Source of the DNA: Acidobacteria bacterium AH-259-L09
GTDB lineage: Bacteria > Acidobacteriota > UBA6911 > RPQK01
Assembly (NCBI GenBank): GCA_027717875.1
Contig: JALLOL010000169.1
Location: 1-5,718 of the forward strand
Length of the DNA stretch: 5,718 bases
Direction: 5' to 3'
Part shown: piece by piece, positions 1-5,718 of the stretch
Layout: every line of letters starts with the position of its first letter
How positions within the stretch are numbered: the stretch's first letter is position 1
Notes under the pieces: generated by a model
What the model saw: only the letters and a program-made list of their open reading frames with translations
Databases searched by the model: none
What the model was told of the DNA's origin: nothing
Translations under genes and position numbers: made by a program

Positions 1-16
1 ATGGGCTCTGATCCAG

Positions 17-28
17 TAGTGCGCACTA
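17..28. promoter_or_regulatory. Perfect 12-bp palindrome, candidate operator of the PIN module
   Basis: TAGTGCGCACTA is identical to its own reverse complement. It lies 58 bases before the start codon of the first gene and overlaps the place where a -35 element would fall. Toxin-antitoxin operons are commonly repressed by the antitoxin binding palindromes at the promoter, so an autoregulatory operator is a reasonable inference. No second copy is visible nearby, and a 12-bp palindrome could occur by chance. Confidence 0.35.
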
Positions 29-54
29 ACTTCATTCTTGTAACATGGTATACT
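26..54 (+). promoter_or_regulatory. Candidate sigma70-type promoter of the PIN module
   Basis: A good -10 hexamer, TATACT (5 of 6 to TATAAT), is at 49-54. At 17-bp spacing the -35 hexamer is CTAACT at 26-31, which matches only 3 of 6. Transcription would start near 61, giving a leader of about 25 bases. The -35 half overlaps the palindrome at 17-28, as expected if a repressor bound there. The weak -35 keeps confidence low. Confidence 0.3.
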
Positions 55-85
55 AAGTAGCAAGGTATTTACTTTAAGAGGTCAA

Positions 86-583
86 ATGAAGTTGCTTAAA
101 AGACGTGCTGTCAAGGTAGCCGATGAGGTATGGATCGCTGCTGCTTTGCTGCACTGCGAGAACTCTGACTGCTCGGATTTCACCGTCAAAGAAATCGTTG
201 GACGAGCAAAGACTGAAGGGATCGGAGGAGAGCTGCGTCCTGGAGTTTATGTCCACGCGGTGCAACACTGTGTTGCCAACCGATCCCCGAATCCTGGGCG
301 TTATCGCATGCTTGTCGAAACTGCTGGGATGAGGCGACGCCTTTTTCGAAAAGGGGATGTTTACCACCCTGCCCGCGAGGGTGCAAAGATCGTCCCGGCG
401 AAAGAGGAAATCCCGGCCGAGTACCACTGCTTGGTGGACTGGTATTCCTCGGTATACACGCTGAGCGAAGCCGCCGCCGAAAAGAACGACCCCATCCTGG
501 GGCTGCGCGGCTTGGGGAAAGAGATCTGGGCGGGCGAGGATCCGGATAGCTATGTAAGCCGGCTGCGCCAGGATTGGTCGTGA
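86..583 (+). CDS. Uncharacterised protein, probable antitoxin partner of the PIN nuclease
   Basis: A 165-aa soluble protein with no signal peptide or membrane span. I do not recognise a named family. Visible are a helical N-terminus with an FTVKEI segment (residues 32-37) resembling the recognition region of small winged-helix-like domains, then a dense conserved-looking core with RPGVYVH (51-57), HCVANR (61-66) and NPGRYRML (69-76), and a basic RRRLFR stretch (83-88). The tail has GLGKEIW (142-148) and EDPDSYVSRLRQDW (151-164). Similar tails of the form LRG.GK..W..DP..YV..LR..W end many PIN-toxin antitoxins, where such segments bind the toxin. Position supports the role: it is immediately upstream of, and overlaps by 4 bases, a PIN gene. 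The ATG at 86 follows GAGG at 78-81, a rather short 4-base spacer. Antitoxin function, DNA binding and autoregulation are inferred. At 165 aa it is larger than typical VapB antitoxins. Confidence 0.8.
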   Translation: MKLLKRRAVKVADEVWIAAALLHCENSDCSDFTVKEIVGRAKTEGIGGELRPGVYVHAVQHCVANRSPNPGRYRMLVETAGMRRRLFRKGDVYHPAREGAKIVPAKEEIPAEYHCLVDWYSSVYTLSEAAAEKNDPILGLRGLGKEIWAGEDPDSYVSRLRQDWS

Positions 584-1002
584 GCCGGATTTTCTGGGAC
601 ACGAACCTGTTTGTTTATCTGATGGAGGACTACCGGGAGCTTTCCGAGCGCGTCATCACCCTGCGCAAGCGCATGCTGCGCCGTGGCGATCAGCTTTATA
701 CCTCGACGCTGACGCTCGGTGAGGTGCTGGTCAAGCCAGTGGAAGCGGGAAACAGACCACTGCGGGAAAAGTACGAAGAGGCATTGAGGATGGGTACAGT
801 TCTGATTCCGTTCAATGAAGAGGCTGCACGCATTTATGCTGAAATTCGCCAGGACCGCACCATTCGGCCTCCCGACGCAATCCAACTGGCTTGTGCTGCG
901 CAGGCCCGGGTGGATCTTTTCATCACCAACGATGAGCGGCTGAGCGAAAAGGCGATCCCGGGAATCCAATTCCTCAGTTCTCTGCAGAAGGCTTTTCTCT
1001 AA
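580..1002 (+). CDS. PIN-domain ribonuclease, VapC-like toxin
   Basis: A 140-aa protein, the usual VapC length. PIN domains are Mg2+/Mn2+-dependent RNases, and VapC toxins cleave tRNA or rRNA and so block translation. The acidic active site is complete: D7 in FWDTN, E48 in LTLGEVLVKP, D99 in RPPDAIQLACA, and N117-D118 in FITNDERL. I chose the GTG start at 580. It overlaps the upstream stop as GTGA, and AGGA at 570-573 sits 6 bases before it. An in-frame TTG at 574 would add two residues but has no room for a ribosome binding site. The overlap indicates translational coupling to the upstream gene, as expected for a toxin-antitoxin pair. The catalytic set looks intact, so an active nuclease is likely. 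Its target cannot be read from sequence. Confidence 0.9.
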   Translation: MSRIFWDTNLFVYLMEDYRELSERVITLRKRMLRRGDQLYTSTLTLGEVLVKPVEAGNRPLREKYEEALRMGTVLIPFNEEAARIYAEIRQDRTIRPPDAIQLACAAQARVDLFITNDERLSEKAIPGIQFLSSLQKAFL

Positions 1003-1004
1003 CC

Positions 1005-1027
1005 AGAAGGAAGGCTTCGTTCCTTCT
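1005..1027 (+). terminator. Perfect 8-bp hairpin just after the PIN stop codon
   Basis: AGAAGGAA (1005-1012) pairs perfectly with TTCCTTCT (1020-1027) around a 7-base loop, starting 3 bases after the PIN stop. The bases that follow are pyrimidine-rich (two short T runs, the later one TCTTTT about 20 bases downstream) but there is no immediate T tract, so this is not a canonical intrinsic terminator. It may be a weak terminator or a structure protecting the mRNA 3' end. Confidence 0.4.
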
Positions 1028-1172
1028 CCTCGCTGTCTTTGTCGCTCTTTTGATTCTCAGGAAGTAGCCGCATCACCCTGGAGGACCGACGGAGCTGATT
1101 TCTACTCGTGGTTTTCGATTGCCTTTTAACCCACCAAAGGCTTAACATTTACTAGAAATACACTCGCGACTC

Positions 1173-1178
1173 GGGAGG
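1173..1178 (+). promoter_or_regulatory. Shine-Dalgarno fixing the TTG start of the kinase gene
   Basis: GGGAGG lies 7 bases before TTG at 1186. It is a strong site at good spacing and supports that rare start codon. In the non-coding gap 1003-1185 I see no convincing -35/-10 pair: TTGCCT (1119-1124) followed at 17 bp by TTAACA (1142-1147) is the best available and is poor. The kinase promoter is therefore unassigned. Confidence 0.7.
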
Positions 1179-1185
1179 GAGCATT

Positions 1186-3873
1186 TTGGTCGGTACCACC
1201 ATCAGCCATTACAAAGTCATTGAAAAGATAGGCCAAGGCGGCATGGGAGAAGTCTACCGTGCCCAGGACACCAAGCTGGGCCGTGAGGTGGCCATTAAAG
1301 TTCTGCCTGATCTGTTCGCCCAGGATAGGGAGCGGCTGGCCCGCTTTGAGAGAGAAGCCAAGCTTCTGGCATCGCTAAACCACCCCAACATCGCAGCCAT
1401 TTACGGCTTGGAGGAAACCGAGGGAGTTCGATTCCTGGTTCTGGAGCTGGTCGAAGGGGAGACCCTAGCTGAACGGGTAGCCAAAGGGCCACTGCCTGTA
1501 GAGGAGGCTTTAGAGATCTGCCGTCAGATTGCCGAAGGAGTGGAAGCAGCACACGAGAAAGGAGTCATCCACCGGGACCTGAAGCCCGCCAATGTGAAGA
1601 TCACACCCGAAGGAATGGTCAAGGTGCTGGACTTTGGTCTGGCCAAGGCGTTGGAGGGCGAGAGACCTGTTACAGACATTTCCCAATCTCCCACCCTGAC
1701 CGAGGAGATGACTCGTGCGGGTGTGATTTTGGGGACGGCAGCTTATATGAGCCCGGAACAAGCCCGTGGCAAGCGGGTAGACAAGAGGGCGGATATCTGG
1801 GCTTTCGGCTGCGTGCTGTATGAACTATTGACCGGCAAGCGACCCTTTGAGGGAGAGACGATCACGGAAACCCTGGCTGGGATTCTCAAGGGTGAGCCGA
1901 ATTGGGAGGCGCTTCCTGAGAACACACCTTGGAGGGTTCGAGATCTTCTGCATCGATGCCTCCAGAAGCACCCTCATGATCGTCTCCGGGACATTGGCGA
2001 TGCCCGAATTGAGATAAAGAAGGCTCTTAGCGAGCCCGCAACGGTATCGCCGATTGGGTTGATCAGTGCAGCACAGCCTGCCCGATGGAAGCGGGCGATT
2101 CCGTGGGGCGTAGCTGGTCTGATAACAGTGGTTCTTCTGATTTCGCTGGTGGGCCTGTGGCAGGCAGCCCTGCCGGTCGATCAGCCTCTCATGCGCCTGA
2201 AGGTCGAGCTAACCCCCAGCGAATCACTCTGGACGGATATTGGAGCCAGTGCAGTACTCTCACCCGACGGCGCACACCTGGCTTATGTCATCGGCAGTGG
2301 AACCTCCGGGCAGCTCTACCTGAGAAAACTCGACCAGCTGGAAGCCACGCTTTTATCTGGAACCGAGAGCGCTTACCATCCCTTCTTCTCACCTGATGGC
2401 CAGTGGGTGGCCTTCTTCACCCTGAGAGAACTAAAGAAGGTCTCCGTCTTTGGTGGGGCACCACTGACTCTCTGTGATGTGAGTCGCAATCGCGGCGGAA
2501 GTTGGGGACCTGACGACACTATTATCTTTGCTCCTACACCCAACAGCGCTCTGTCCCGGGTGCCCGCGCTCGGAGGCACACCGGAACAATTGACGGTTCT
2601 TGACGAGGGAGAATACTCCCATCGCTGGCCTTATGTACTGCCGGGCGGTAGGGCGGTGCTCTTTACCGCCCATACCTCTGGAAGGAATTTTGACGATGCC
2701 AACATCGAGGTACTAATACTAGAGACGGGTGAGCGCAAGGTCCTTCATCAGGGAGGCTTCTACGCCCGCTATGTGCCTTCCGGTCACCTAGTTTATGTGC
2801 GCGAAGGCACACTGTTTACCGCGCCCTTTGATCTGGACCGGCTGGAGCTGACCGGCCCTCCCGCTCCCATCTTGGAGGGCATTCTGTCGAATTCAAGCTT
2901 GGGCGGCGCCCAGTTCGCGTTTTCTCAAACGGGGACTCTGGTTTACCTGGCGGGAACCTCGAGGGGGGGAGAATACTCCATGGTATGGATGGACCGGCAG
3001 GGGGCTGTGACTTCCCTGTCAGGAGAGCGTCGCAGGTATTCCAGCCCTCGCTTTTCGCCCGACGGAGGTCGGCTGGCCTTACAAATCGATTCGGAATCGA
3101 ACCAGGATGTATGGGTGTATGAAATTGAGCGCGAAACCATGACGCGCCTCACCTTCGATGAAGCCGCTGACTCCCTCCCCATCTGGTCACCTGACGGTCG
3201 GGACCTGGCCTTCAGTTCAGACAGAGAGGGAGGGCAGTTAAACCTGTACCGAAAACGGGCTGATGGCTCGAGAGAGGCGGAGCGGCTGAGCGAAAGCAAG
3301 AATAATCAGGTTGTCACCTCCTGGTCGCCCGATGGCAATTTCCTGGCCTTTAATGAAGAGCGCTCCGAAACCGGTTGGGACATCTGGGTGCTGCCCCTTG
3401 AAGGGGACCGAAAGCCGGAACTCTTCCTGGGTACACGCTTTGTTGAGGTCTTTCCAGGCTTTTCTCCCGATGGCCGCTGGATCGCATACATGTCCAACGA
3501 GTCGGGACGGTATGAAATCTATGTCCGGCCCTTTCCTGGCCCCGGCGGCAAGTGGCAGATTTCAACTGAGGGAGGCGGTTTACCGCGCTGGTCCCCAGAC
3601 GGACGGGAGCTCTTCTATCGCAATGGGAACAAGATGATGGCTGTTGCTGTGAGAAGTGAAGGGGAGTCCTTGCGGGCCGGAAAGCCCCGGCAGTTGTTTG
3701 AAGGATCATTCCCGAGTCTTTTCCCTTACCCGGACTACGACGTCACCCCCGACGGCAAGCGCTTTGTGATGTTCAAGATGGATACAGAAAAAGAAGAAGC
3801 TGCATTCACCCACCTGAATTTCGTCCTGAACTGGTTTGAAGAACTCAAGCGCCTCGTGCCCACGGCGAAGTGA
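1186..3873 (+). CDS. Membrane-spanning Ser/Thr protein kinase with C-terminal PD40/TolB-like propeller
   Basis: An 895-aa receptor-like kinase. The N-terminal kinase domain (about 9-275) has all key elements: glycine loop GQGGMGEV (16-23), ATP-binding K38, E57 in helix C, catalytic loop HRDLKPAN with D131 (129-136, an RD kinase), DFG (149-151), and the P+1 region GTAAYMSPEQ (183-192), then DIWAFG (203-208). A single hydrophobic span (about 307-326) follows a basic KR stretch. The rest is a beta-propeller with PD40 signatures S/T-P-D-G at about 359, 402, 624, 668, 714, 760, 803 and 854, plus a degenerate GPDD copy. The kinase should be cytoplasmic and the propeller periplasmic, so ligand binding outside could drive phosphorylation inside. 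The substrate is unknown. The start is TTG, chosen because of GGGAGG 7 bases upstream and because the resulting VGTTISHYKV is the usual start of this family. The gene is intact and probably co-transcribed with the BNR gene 27 bases downstream. Confidence 0.93.
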   Translation: MVGTTISHYKVIEKIGQGGMGEVYRAQDTKLGREVAIKVLPDLFAQDRERLARFEREAKLLASLNHPNIAAIYGLEETEGVRFLVLELVEGETLAERVAKGPLPVEEALEICRQIAEGVEAAHEKGVIHRDLKPANVKITPEGMVKVLDFGLAKALEGERPVTDISQSPTLTEEMTRAGVILGTAAYMSPEQARGKRVDKRADIWAFGCVLYELLTGKRPFEGETITETLAGILKGEPNWEALPENTPWRVRDLLHRCLQKHPHDRLRDIGDARIEIKKALSEPATVSPIGLISAAQPARWKRAIPWGVAGLITVVLLISLVGLWQAALPVDQPLMRLKVELTPSESLWTDIGASAVLSPDGAHLAYVIGSGTSGQLYLRKLDQLEATLLSGTESAYHPFFSPDGQWVAFFTLRELKKVSVFGGAPLTLCDVSRNRGGSWGPDDTIIFAPTPNSALSRVPALGGTPEQLTVLDEGEYSHRWPYVLPGGRAVLFTAHTSGRNFDDANIEVLILETGERKVLHQGGFYARYVPSGHLVYVREGTLFTAPFDLDRLELTGPPAPILEGILSNSSLGGAQFAFSQTGTLVYLAGTSRGGEYSMVWMDRQGAVTSLSGERRRYSSPRFSPDGGRLALQIDSESNQDVWVYEIERETMTRLTFDEAADSLPIWSPDGRDLAFSSDREGGQLNLYRKRADGSREAERLSESKNNQVVTSWSPDGNFLAFNEERSETGWDIWVLPLEGDRKPELFLGTRFVEVFPGFSPDGRWIAYMSNESGRYEIYVRPFPGPGGKWQISTEGGGLPRWSPDGRELFYRNGNKMMAVAVRSEGESLRAGKPRQLFEGSFPSLFPYPDYDVTPDGKRFVMFKMDTEKEEAAFTHLNFVLNWFEELKRLVPTAK

Positions 3874-3900
3874 CTCCCACTTCAGTTTGGAGCCTGCTAT

Positions 3901-4983
3901 ATGAAAAGGAAAAGAACTCGGGAATTATTTCTTTGGAGTCTGAATTTTTGTGTTCTGATTGCCCAGTGCTGCACAGGTTTTGCCCAGGCAATTCCTTTTG
4001 CTGACAACGGCGCCTTGAAGATGTTCTACGATAACCGGATGTACCCCCAAGCAGTGGAGTATGAGAAGAGCGTCTATATCGTGTGGAGAGGGCACAAAGG
4101 CTTTCCCTACATCATATCGTATGATCTGGAAAGTCGCAGATTTTTGAAGCCTTTTATGCTGCTCACCGGCATGGAAGATCAGGTGGACGCTAAGAAGTAT
4201 AAAAAGGATCACCATTATGCGCCGGTTACATGGGTTGACAGCAAAGGTTATGTGCATGTCTTGTTTGGCTGCCACATTTCAGCCGGAGTGCATCTGATTT
4301 CCAAGAGGCCAGGAGATATAACTCAATGGGAGGACGGTTCTGCTGTTTCCGACACTTTGTCTTACCCTAAGGTTCATCAGATTTATGACAATAAGACTCT
4401 CATATACTTTCGCCAGGGCGGTCATCTTGGTTCATGGAAATACCGCATCTCTTCCAATAGCGGCAGGACGTGGGTTGGTCCTAATAATTCCCTGGTTGAT
4501 CTCAACACTGAGCCGCAAGATGGATTGCTGGCGGATCATGCTGGGTCATATCACACCACGCATGTGAGCAAAGATGGCAGGATGCTGCATGTGGCTTTTA
4601 TCTGGAAGGTTGAAGAACCGGTCCTGAATTCCAGGTATAACAGCATGCTAACGGATCACACACAGCGGTATAACCTCTACTATCTCAAAGTCGACCTTCC
4701 CTCCGGGAAAGCCTTTAATTACAACGGCAAGGAACTCGCGTCCCCTGTGAATAAAGCGGCTGCCGATCGGGAATGCCTGATTTGGGATACGCAAGAGCGA
4801 GTTGTGGCTGTCGGGCCTTCTATAGTCCTGGATGAGAATGATCAGCCTTATTTCCTGCTTCCTGTATCGGATGAAACACCGTATAAGTGCCGGTTCTATT
4901 TCGTGAGGCGTCAGAATGATCAATGGGTGAAAACAGCAATCGCCCCTACATCGCACCCTTTCAAATGCTTGTCATCTGCATAG
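3901..4983 (+). CDS. Secreted BNR_4-type beta-propeller protein, N-terminal part (gene frameshifted)
   Basis: This 360-aa reading frame holds most of an exported protein. Residues 1-30 form a Sec signal peptide: basic KRKRTR start, hydrophobic core at 9-21, and AQA before I31. The mature part resembles the BNR repeat-containing family (BNR_4, Pfam PF15892): MYPQAVEY and VYIVWRGHKG near the start, HHYAPVTW (104-111), GYVHVLFGCH (116-125), YPKVHQIYDNKTLIYFRQGG (155-174), SSNSGRTW (184-191) and MLHVAFIW (about 228-235). The family includes sialidase-like propellers and, as I remember, some polysaccharide lyases. A glycan-related role is plausible but unproven. ATG 3901 has GGAG at 3889-3892, 8 bases upstream, and follows the kinase stop by 27 bases, suggesting one operon. 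The frame ends in an aberrant KCLSSA tail, because the family-like C-terminus continues in the +1 frame up to 5278. Without the break the protein would be about 458 aa. G+C of sampled lines is about 45-50%, below the kinase gene. Confidence 0.8.
   Translation: MKRKRTRELFLWSLNFCVLIAQCCTGFAQAIPFADNGALKMFYDNRMYPQAVEYEKSVYIVWRGHKGFPYIISYDLESRRFLKPFMLLTGMEDQVDAKKYKKDHHYAPVTWVDSKGYVHVLFGCHISAGVHLISKRPGDITQWEDGSAVSDTLSYPKVHQIYDNKTLIYFRQGGHLGSWKYRISSNSGRTWVGPNNSLVDLNTEPQDGLLADHAGSYHTTHVSKDGRMLHVAFIWKVEEPVLNSRYNSMLTDHTQRYNLYYLKVDLPSGKAFNYNGKELASPVNKAAADRECLIWDTQERVVAVGPSIVLDENDQPYFLLPVSDETPYKCRFYFVRRQNDQWVKTAIAPTSHPFKCLSSA
4955..4968 (+). other. Probable single-base frameshift in the BNR_4 gene
   Basis: The run ACCCTTTCAAATGC contains three short homopolymers. 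Frame 1 reads HPFKCLSSA and stops at 4981-4983. Removing one A from 4963-4965 gives HPFNACHLHRSDDGLFKAY and joins the downstream frame without a stop. Frame 2 is blocked by TGA at 4928-4930, so the shift must lie between about 4931 and 4980. An extra base, as a real mutation or an assembly error, is the simplest reading. Programmed frameshifting is possible but no standard slippery motif is evident. Confidence 0.75.
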
Positions 4984-4996
4984 AAGTGATGACGGA

Positions 4997-5278
4997 TTGT
5001 TTAAGGCTTACCTGGTAACTGGTGAAGGTGAGAATATTTCGGAGGAAGAAATGGAGCGTTACGGATGGGGGGACAGGGTACAGGAGTGGGTTTCAGATGA
5101 TAACGGAGAACACTGGAAACTGAGTAAAGATCTCACCCCGATAATAGGGCATAAATATCAGAATATCAAATTCGTGTCACAGAGTGTGAGAGGAATTACC
5201 AGGGATATACTCCTGTTTTATGGATGGCAGGACAGTAACGGGGATGGAACCGGCTTCCTGTGGGATAACAGAGAATAA
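4997..5278 (+). pseudogene. Detached C-terminal part of the BNR_4 propeller protein
   Basis: This segment encodes the missing end of the preceding protein in the next frame: AYLVTGEGEN, then RYGWGDRVQEWVSDDNGEHW, and the end GDGTGFLWDNRE. The WVSDDNGEHW stretch is an Asp-box-like propeller repeat, of the same kind as SSNSGRTW in the upstream part. The frame is open from just after TGA 4928-4930, so homologous coding extends upstream to about 4966. The first possible start in it is TTG at 4997, with no convincing ribosome binding site and in the middle of a conserved-looking segment (SDDGLFKAYLV). It is therefore unlikely to be an independent 93-aa gene. Either the whole BNR gene is a recent pseudogene lacking its last propeller strands, or a base was wrongly added in the assembly. 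Little sequence decay is visible on either side, which fits a very recent event or an error. Confidence 0.75.
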
Positions 5279-5311
5279 GCGTAATCACTATTTCAATCCC
5301 GAAACCCTCAT

Positions 5312-5626
5312 TCAGCTGCCATCGCAGCCCAGGCCGAGAGTTTCTTCAAATTTGAGTGCACATCCGTATCTCTTCTCCGATAACTGATCAACTCGGATCA
5401 CCGTCCCAACCGCCTCAAATGGAGCTTCTGAGTCCTCCAGCTGCATGTGAATTCTTACGCTTTCAGAAATGTCAGGGCAAGTATCCGTCTGGAAATAAGC
5501 ACCGTAAACACTAATATTCTTAATGGTGACTTCTCTTTGCTCTTCTTTGCCTTCAATGTCAAAAGTGGCGGTTCCCTTAAGTTCGCCCTCAAACCGCTTT
5601 GCTGCCCTCCTCTCAGTCTCGTCCAT
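5312..5626 (-). CDS. Single-domain PilZ protein, candidate c-di-GMP receptor
   Basis: A 104-aa soluble protein that is essentially one PilZ domain. PilZ domains bind cyclic di-GMP through an N-terminal RxxxR switch and a [D/N]xSxxG motif on the barrel. Both are visible: R7-A-A-K-R11 and N37-I-S-V-Y-G42. The barrel continues through AVGTVIRV (72-79) and YGCALKFEE (87-95), the usual closing strand. With the motifs intact, c-di-GMP binding is likely; the downstream target (motility, exopolysaccharide or development) cannot be told. The ATG at 5626 is the first start after an in-frame stop just upstream. Its Shine-Dalgarno is poor, AGGA only 2 bases from the ATG. It is convergent with the BNR gene (33 bases between stops) and so is a separate transcription unit. 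Sampled G+C is about 42%, low for this window. Confidence 0.85.
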   Translation of the reverse strand: MDETERRAAKRFEGELKGTATFDIEGKEEQREVTIKNISVYGAYFQTDTCPDISESVRIHMQLEDSEAPFEAVGTVIRVDQLSEKRYGCALKFEETLGLGCDGS

Positions 5627-5663
5627 GATCCTGCTTATCTAATCCTACTCTGGAGGTGTGATC

Positions 5664-5691
5664 ATTTTATCTAGCCTGTCTAGCCTGTTCA
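5664..5691 (-). promoter_or_regulatory. Candidate promoter of the PilZ gene
   Basis: Read on the - strand, TGAACA (5691-5686, 4 of 6 to TTGACA) and TAAAAT (5669-5664, 5 of 6 to TATAAT) are separated by 16 bp. Transcription would start near 5657, leaving a leader of about 30 bases before the ATG at 5626. Location and orientation fit, but such matches also arise by chance in A+T-rich DNA. Confidence 0.35.
5670..5687. repeat. Tandem 9-bp repeat in the PilZ promoter spacer
   Basis: Two perfect adjacent copies of TCTAGCCTG (5670-5678 and 5679-5687). They fill the spacer of the candidate PilZ promoter and touch its -35 hexamer, so they could form a binding site for a regulator contacting the same DNA face about one helical turn apart. 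A simple replication-slippage duplication is equally possible. Confidence 0.6.
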
Positions 5692-5718
5692 CACTATCAT
5701 AGTTACTCTCTCTGTTGG

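Noticed and set aside
1..60. Short frame starting with ATG at the first base and ending at TAG 58-60 (19 codons).
   Set aside because: It overlaps the palindrome and promoter-like element, no upstream ribosome binding site can be seen, and the peptide has no recognisable feature. It could be the tail of a gene outside the window, but nothing supports that.
186..602. Arg/Pro-rich minus-strand frame opposite the antitoxin gene.
   Set aside because: Its composition is typical of a shadow frame in G+C-rich DNA; the + strand gene has family-like motifs, a Shine-Dalgarno and coupling to the PIN gene.
986..998. AGAA-GGCTT-TTCT inverted repeat at the end of the PIN coding sequence.
   Set aside because: Only a 4-bp A/T-rich stem inside the gene, too weak to matter.
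1028..1185. Open stretch on the + strand between the PIN and kinase genes, considered as a small gene.
   Set aside because: No start codon with a ribosome binding site and no recognisable motif; it is most simply non-coding upstream sequence of the kinase.
2943..3497. Minus-strand open frames within the kinase gene with repeated PSGE/PSGD motifs.
   Set aside because: The repeats are the antisense reading of the S-P-D-G codons of the PD40 propeller, so they mirror the real protein and are not a repeat protein.
5315..5328. GCTGC-CATC-GCAGC hairpin near the stop codon of the PilZ gene, considered as a terminator for the convergent genes.
   Set aside because: The stem is only 5 bp, lies inside the PilZ coding end, and has no T tract on either strand.

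Overview
The window looks like chromosomal DNA of a Gram-negative, soil-type bacterium, most likely an Acidobacteriota member. This is an inference, resting mainly on the large central gene: a Pkn-type Ser/Thr kinase with one membrane span and a C-terminal PD40/TolB-like propeller is an architecture strongly expanded in that phylum. No rRNA, tRNA, CRISPR array or insertion sequence is visible.

Layout. (1) Positions 1-1002 hold a compact two-gene module on the + strand. A 165-aa protein of an uncharacterised family is followed, with a 4-base GTGA overlap, by a 140-aa PIN-domain nuclease. This reads as a toxin-antitoxin pair, preceded by a candidate promoter and a perfect 12-bp palindrome. A perfect 8-bp hairpin lies just after the PIN stop codon. 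(2) Positions 1003-1185 are non-coding and end in a strong Shine-Dalgarno before a TTG start. (3) Positions 1186-3873 encode the 895-aa receptor-like kinase. (4) From 3901, 27 bases after the kinase stop, a secreted BNR_4-type beta-propeller protein begins. Its reading frame breaks near 4955-4968 and the homologous C-terminus continues in the next frame to 5278. (5) On the - strand, 5626-5312 encodes a 104-aa single-domain PilZ protein (candidate c-di-GMP receptor), convergent with the BNR gene. A candidate promoter sits upstream of it, with a tandem 9-bp repeat in its spacer.

How the genes may work together. The two genes of the first module are almost certainly co-translated. Kinase and BNR protein are probably co-transcribed, so a periplasmic sensory propeller and an exported, possibly glycan-acting, propeller may share an expression programme; this is inference. 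The PilZ gene is a separate unit. By hand count of sampled 60-base lines, G+C falls from about 52-65% in the antitoxin and kinase genes to about 42-50% in the BNR and PilZ genes, so the right part may have a different history.

No convincingly new system is visible. The points most worth a second look are the unnamed antitoxin-like partner of the PIN gene, the broken BNR gene, and a pair of histidines in the BNR protein spaced as I remember them in propeller-fold ulvan lyases.
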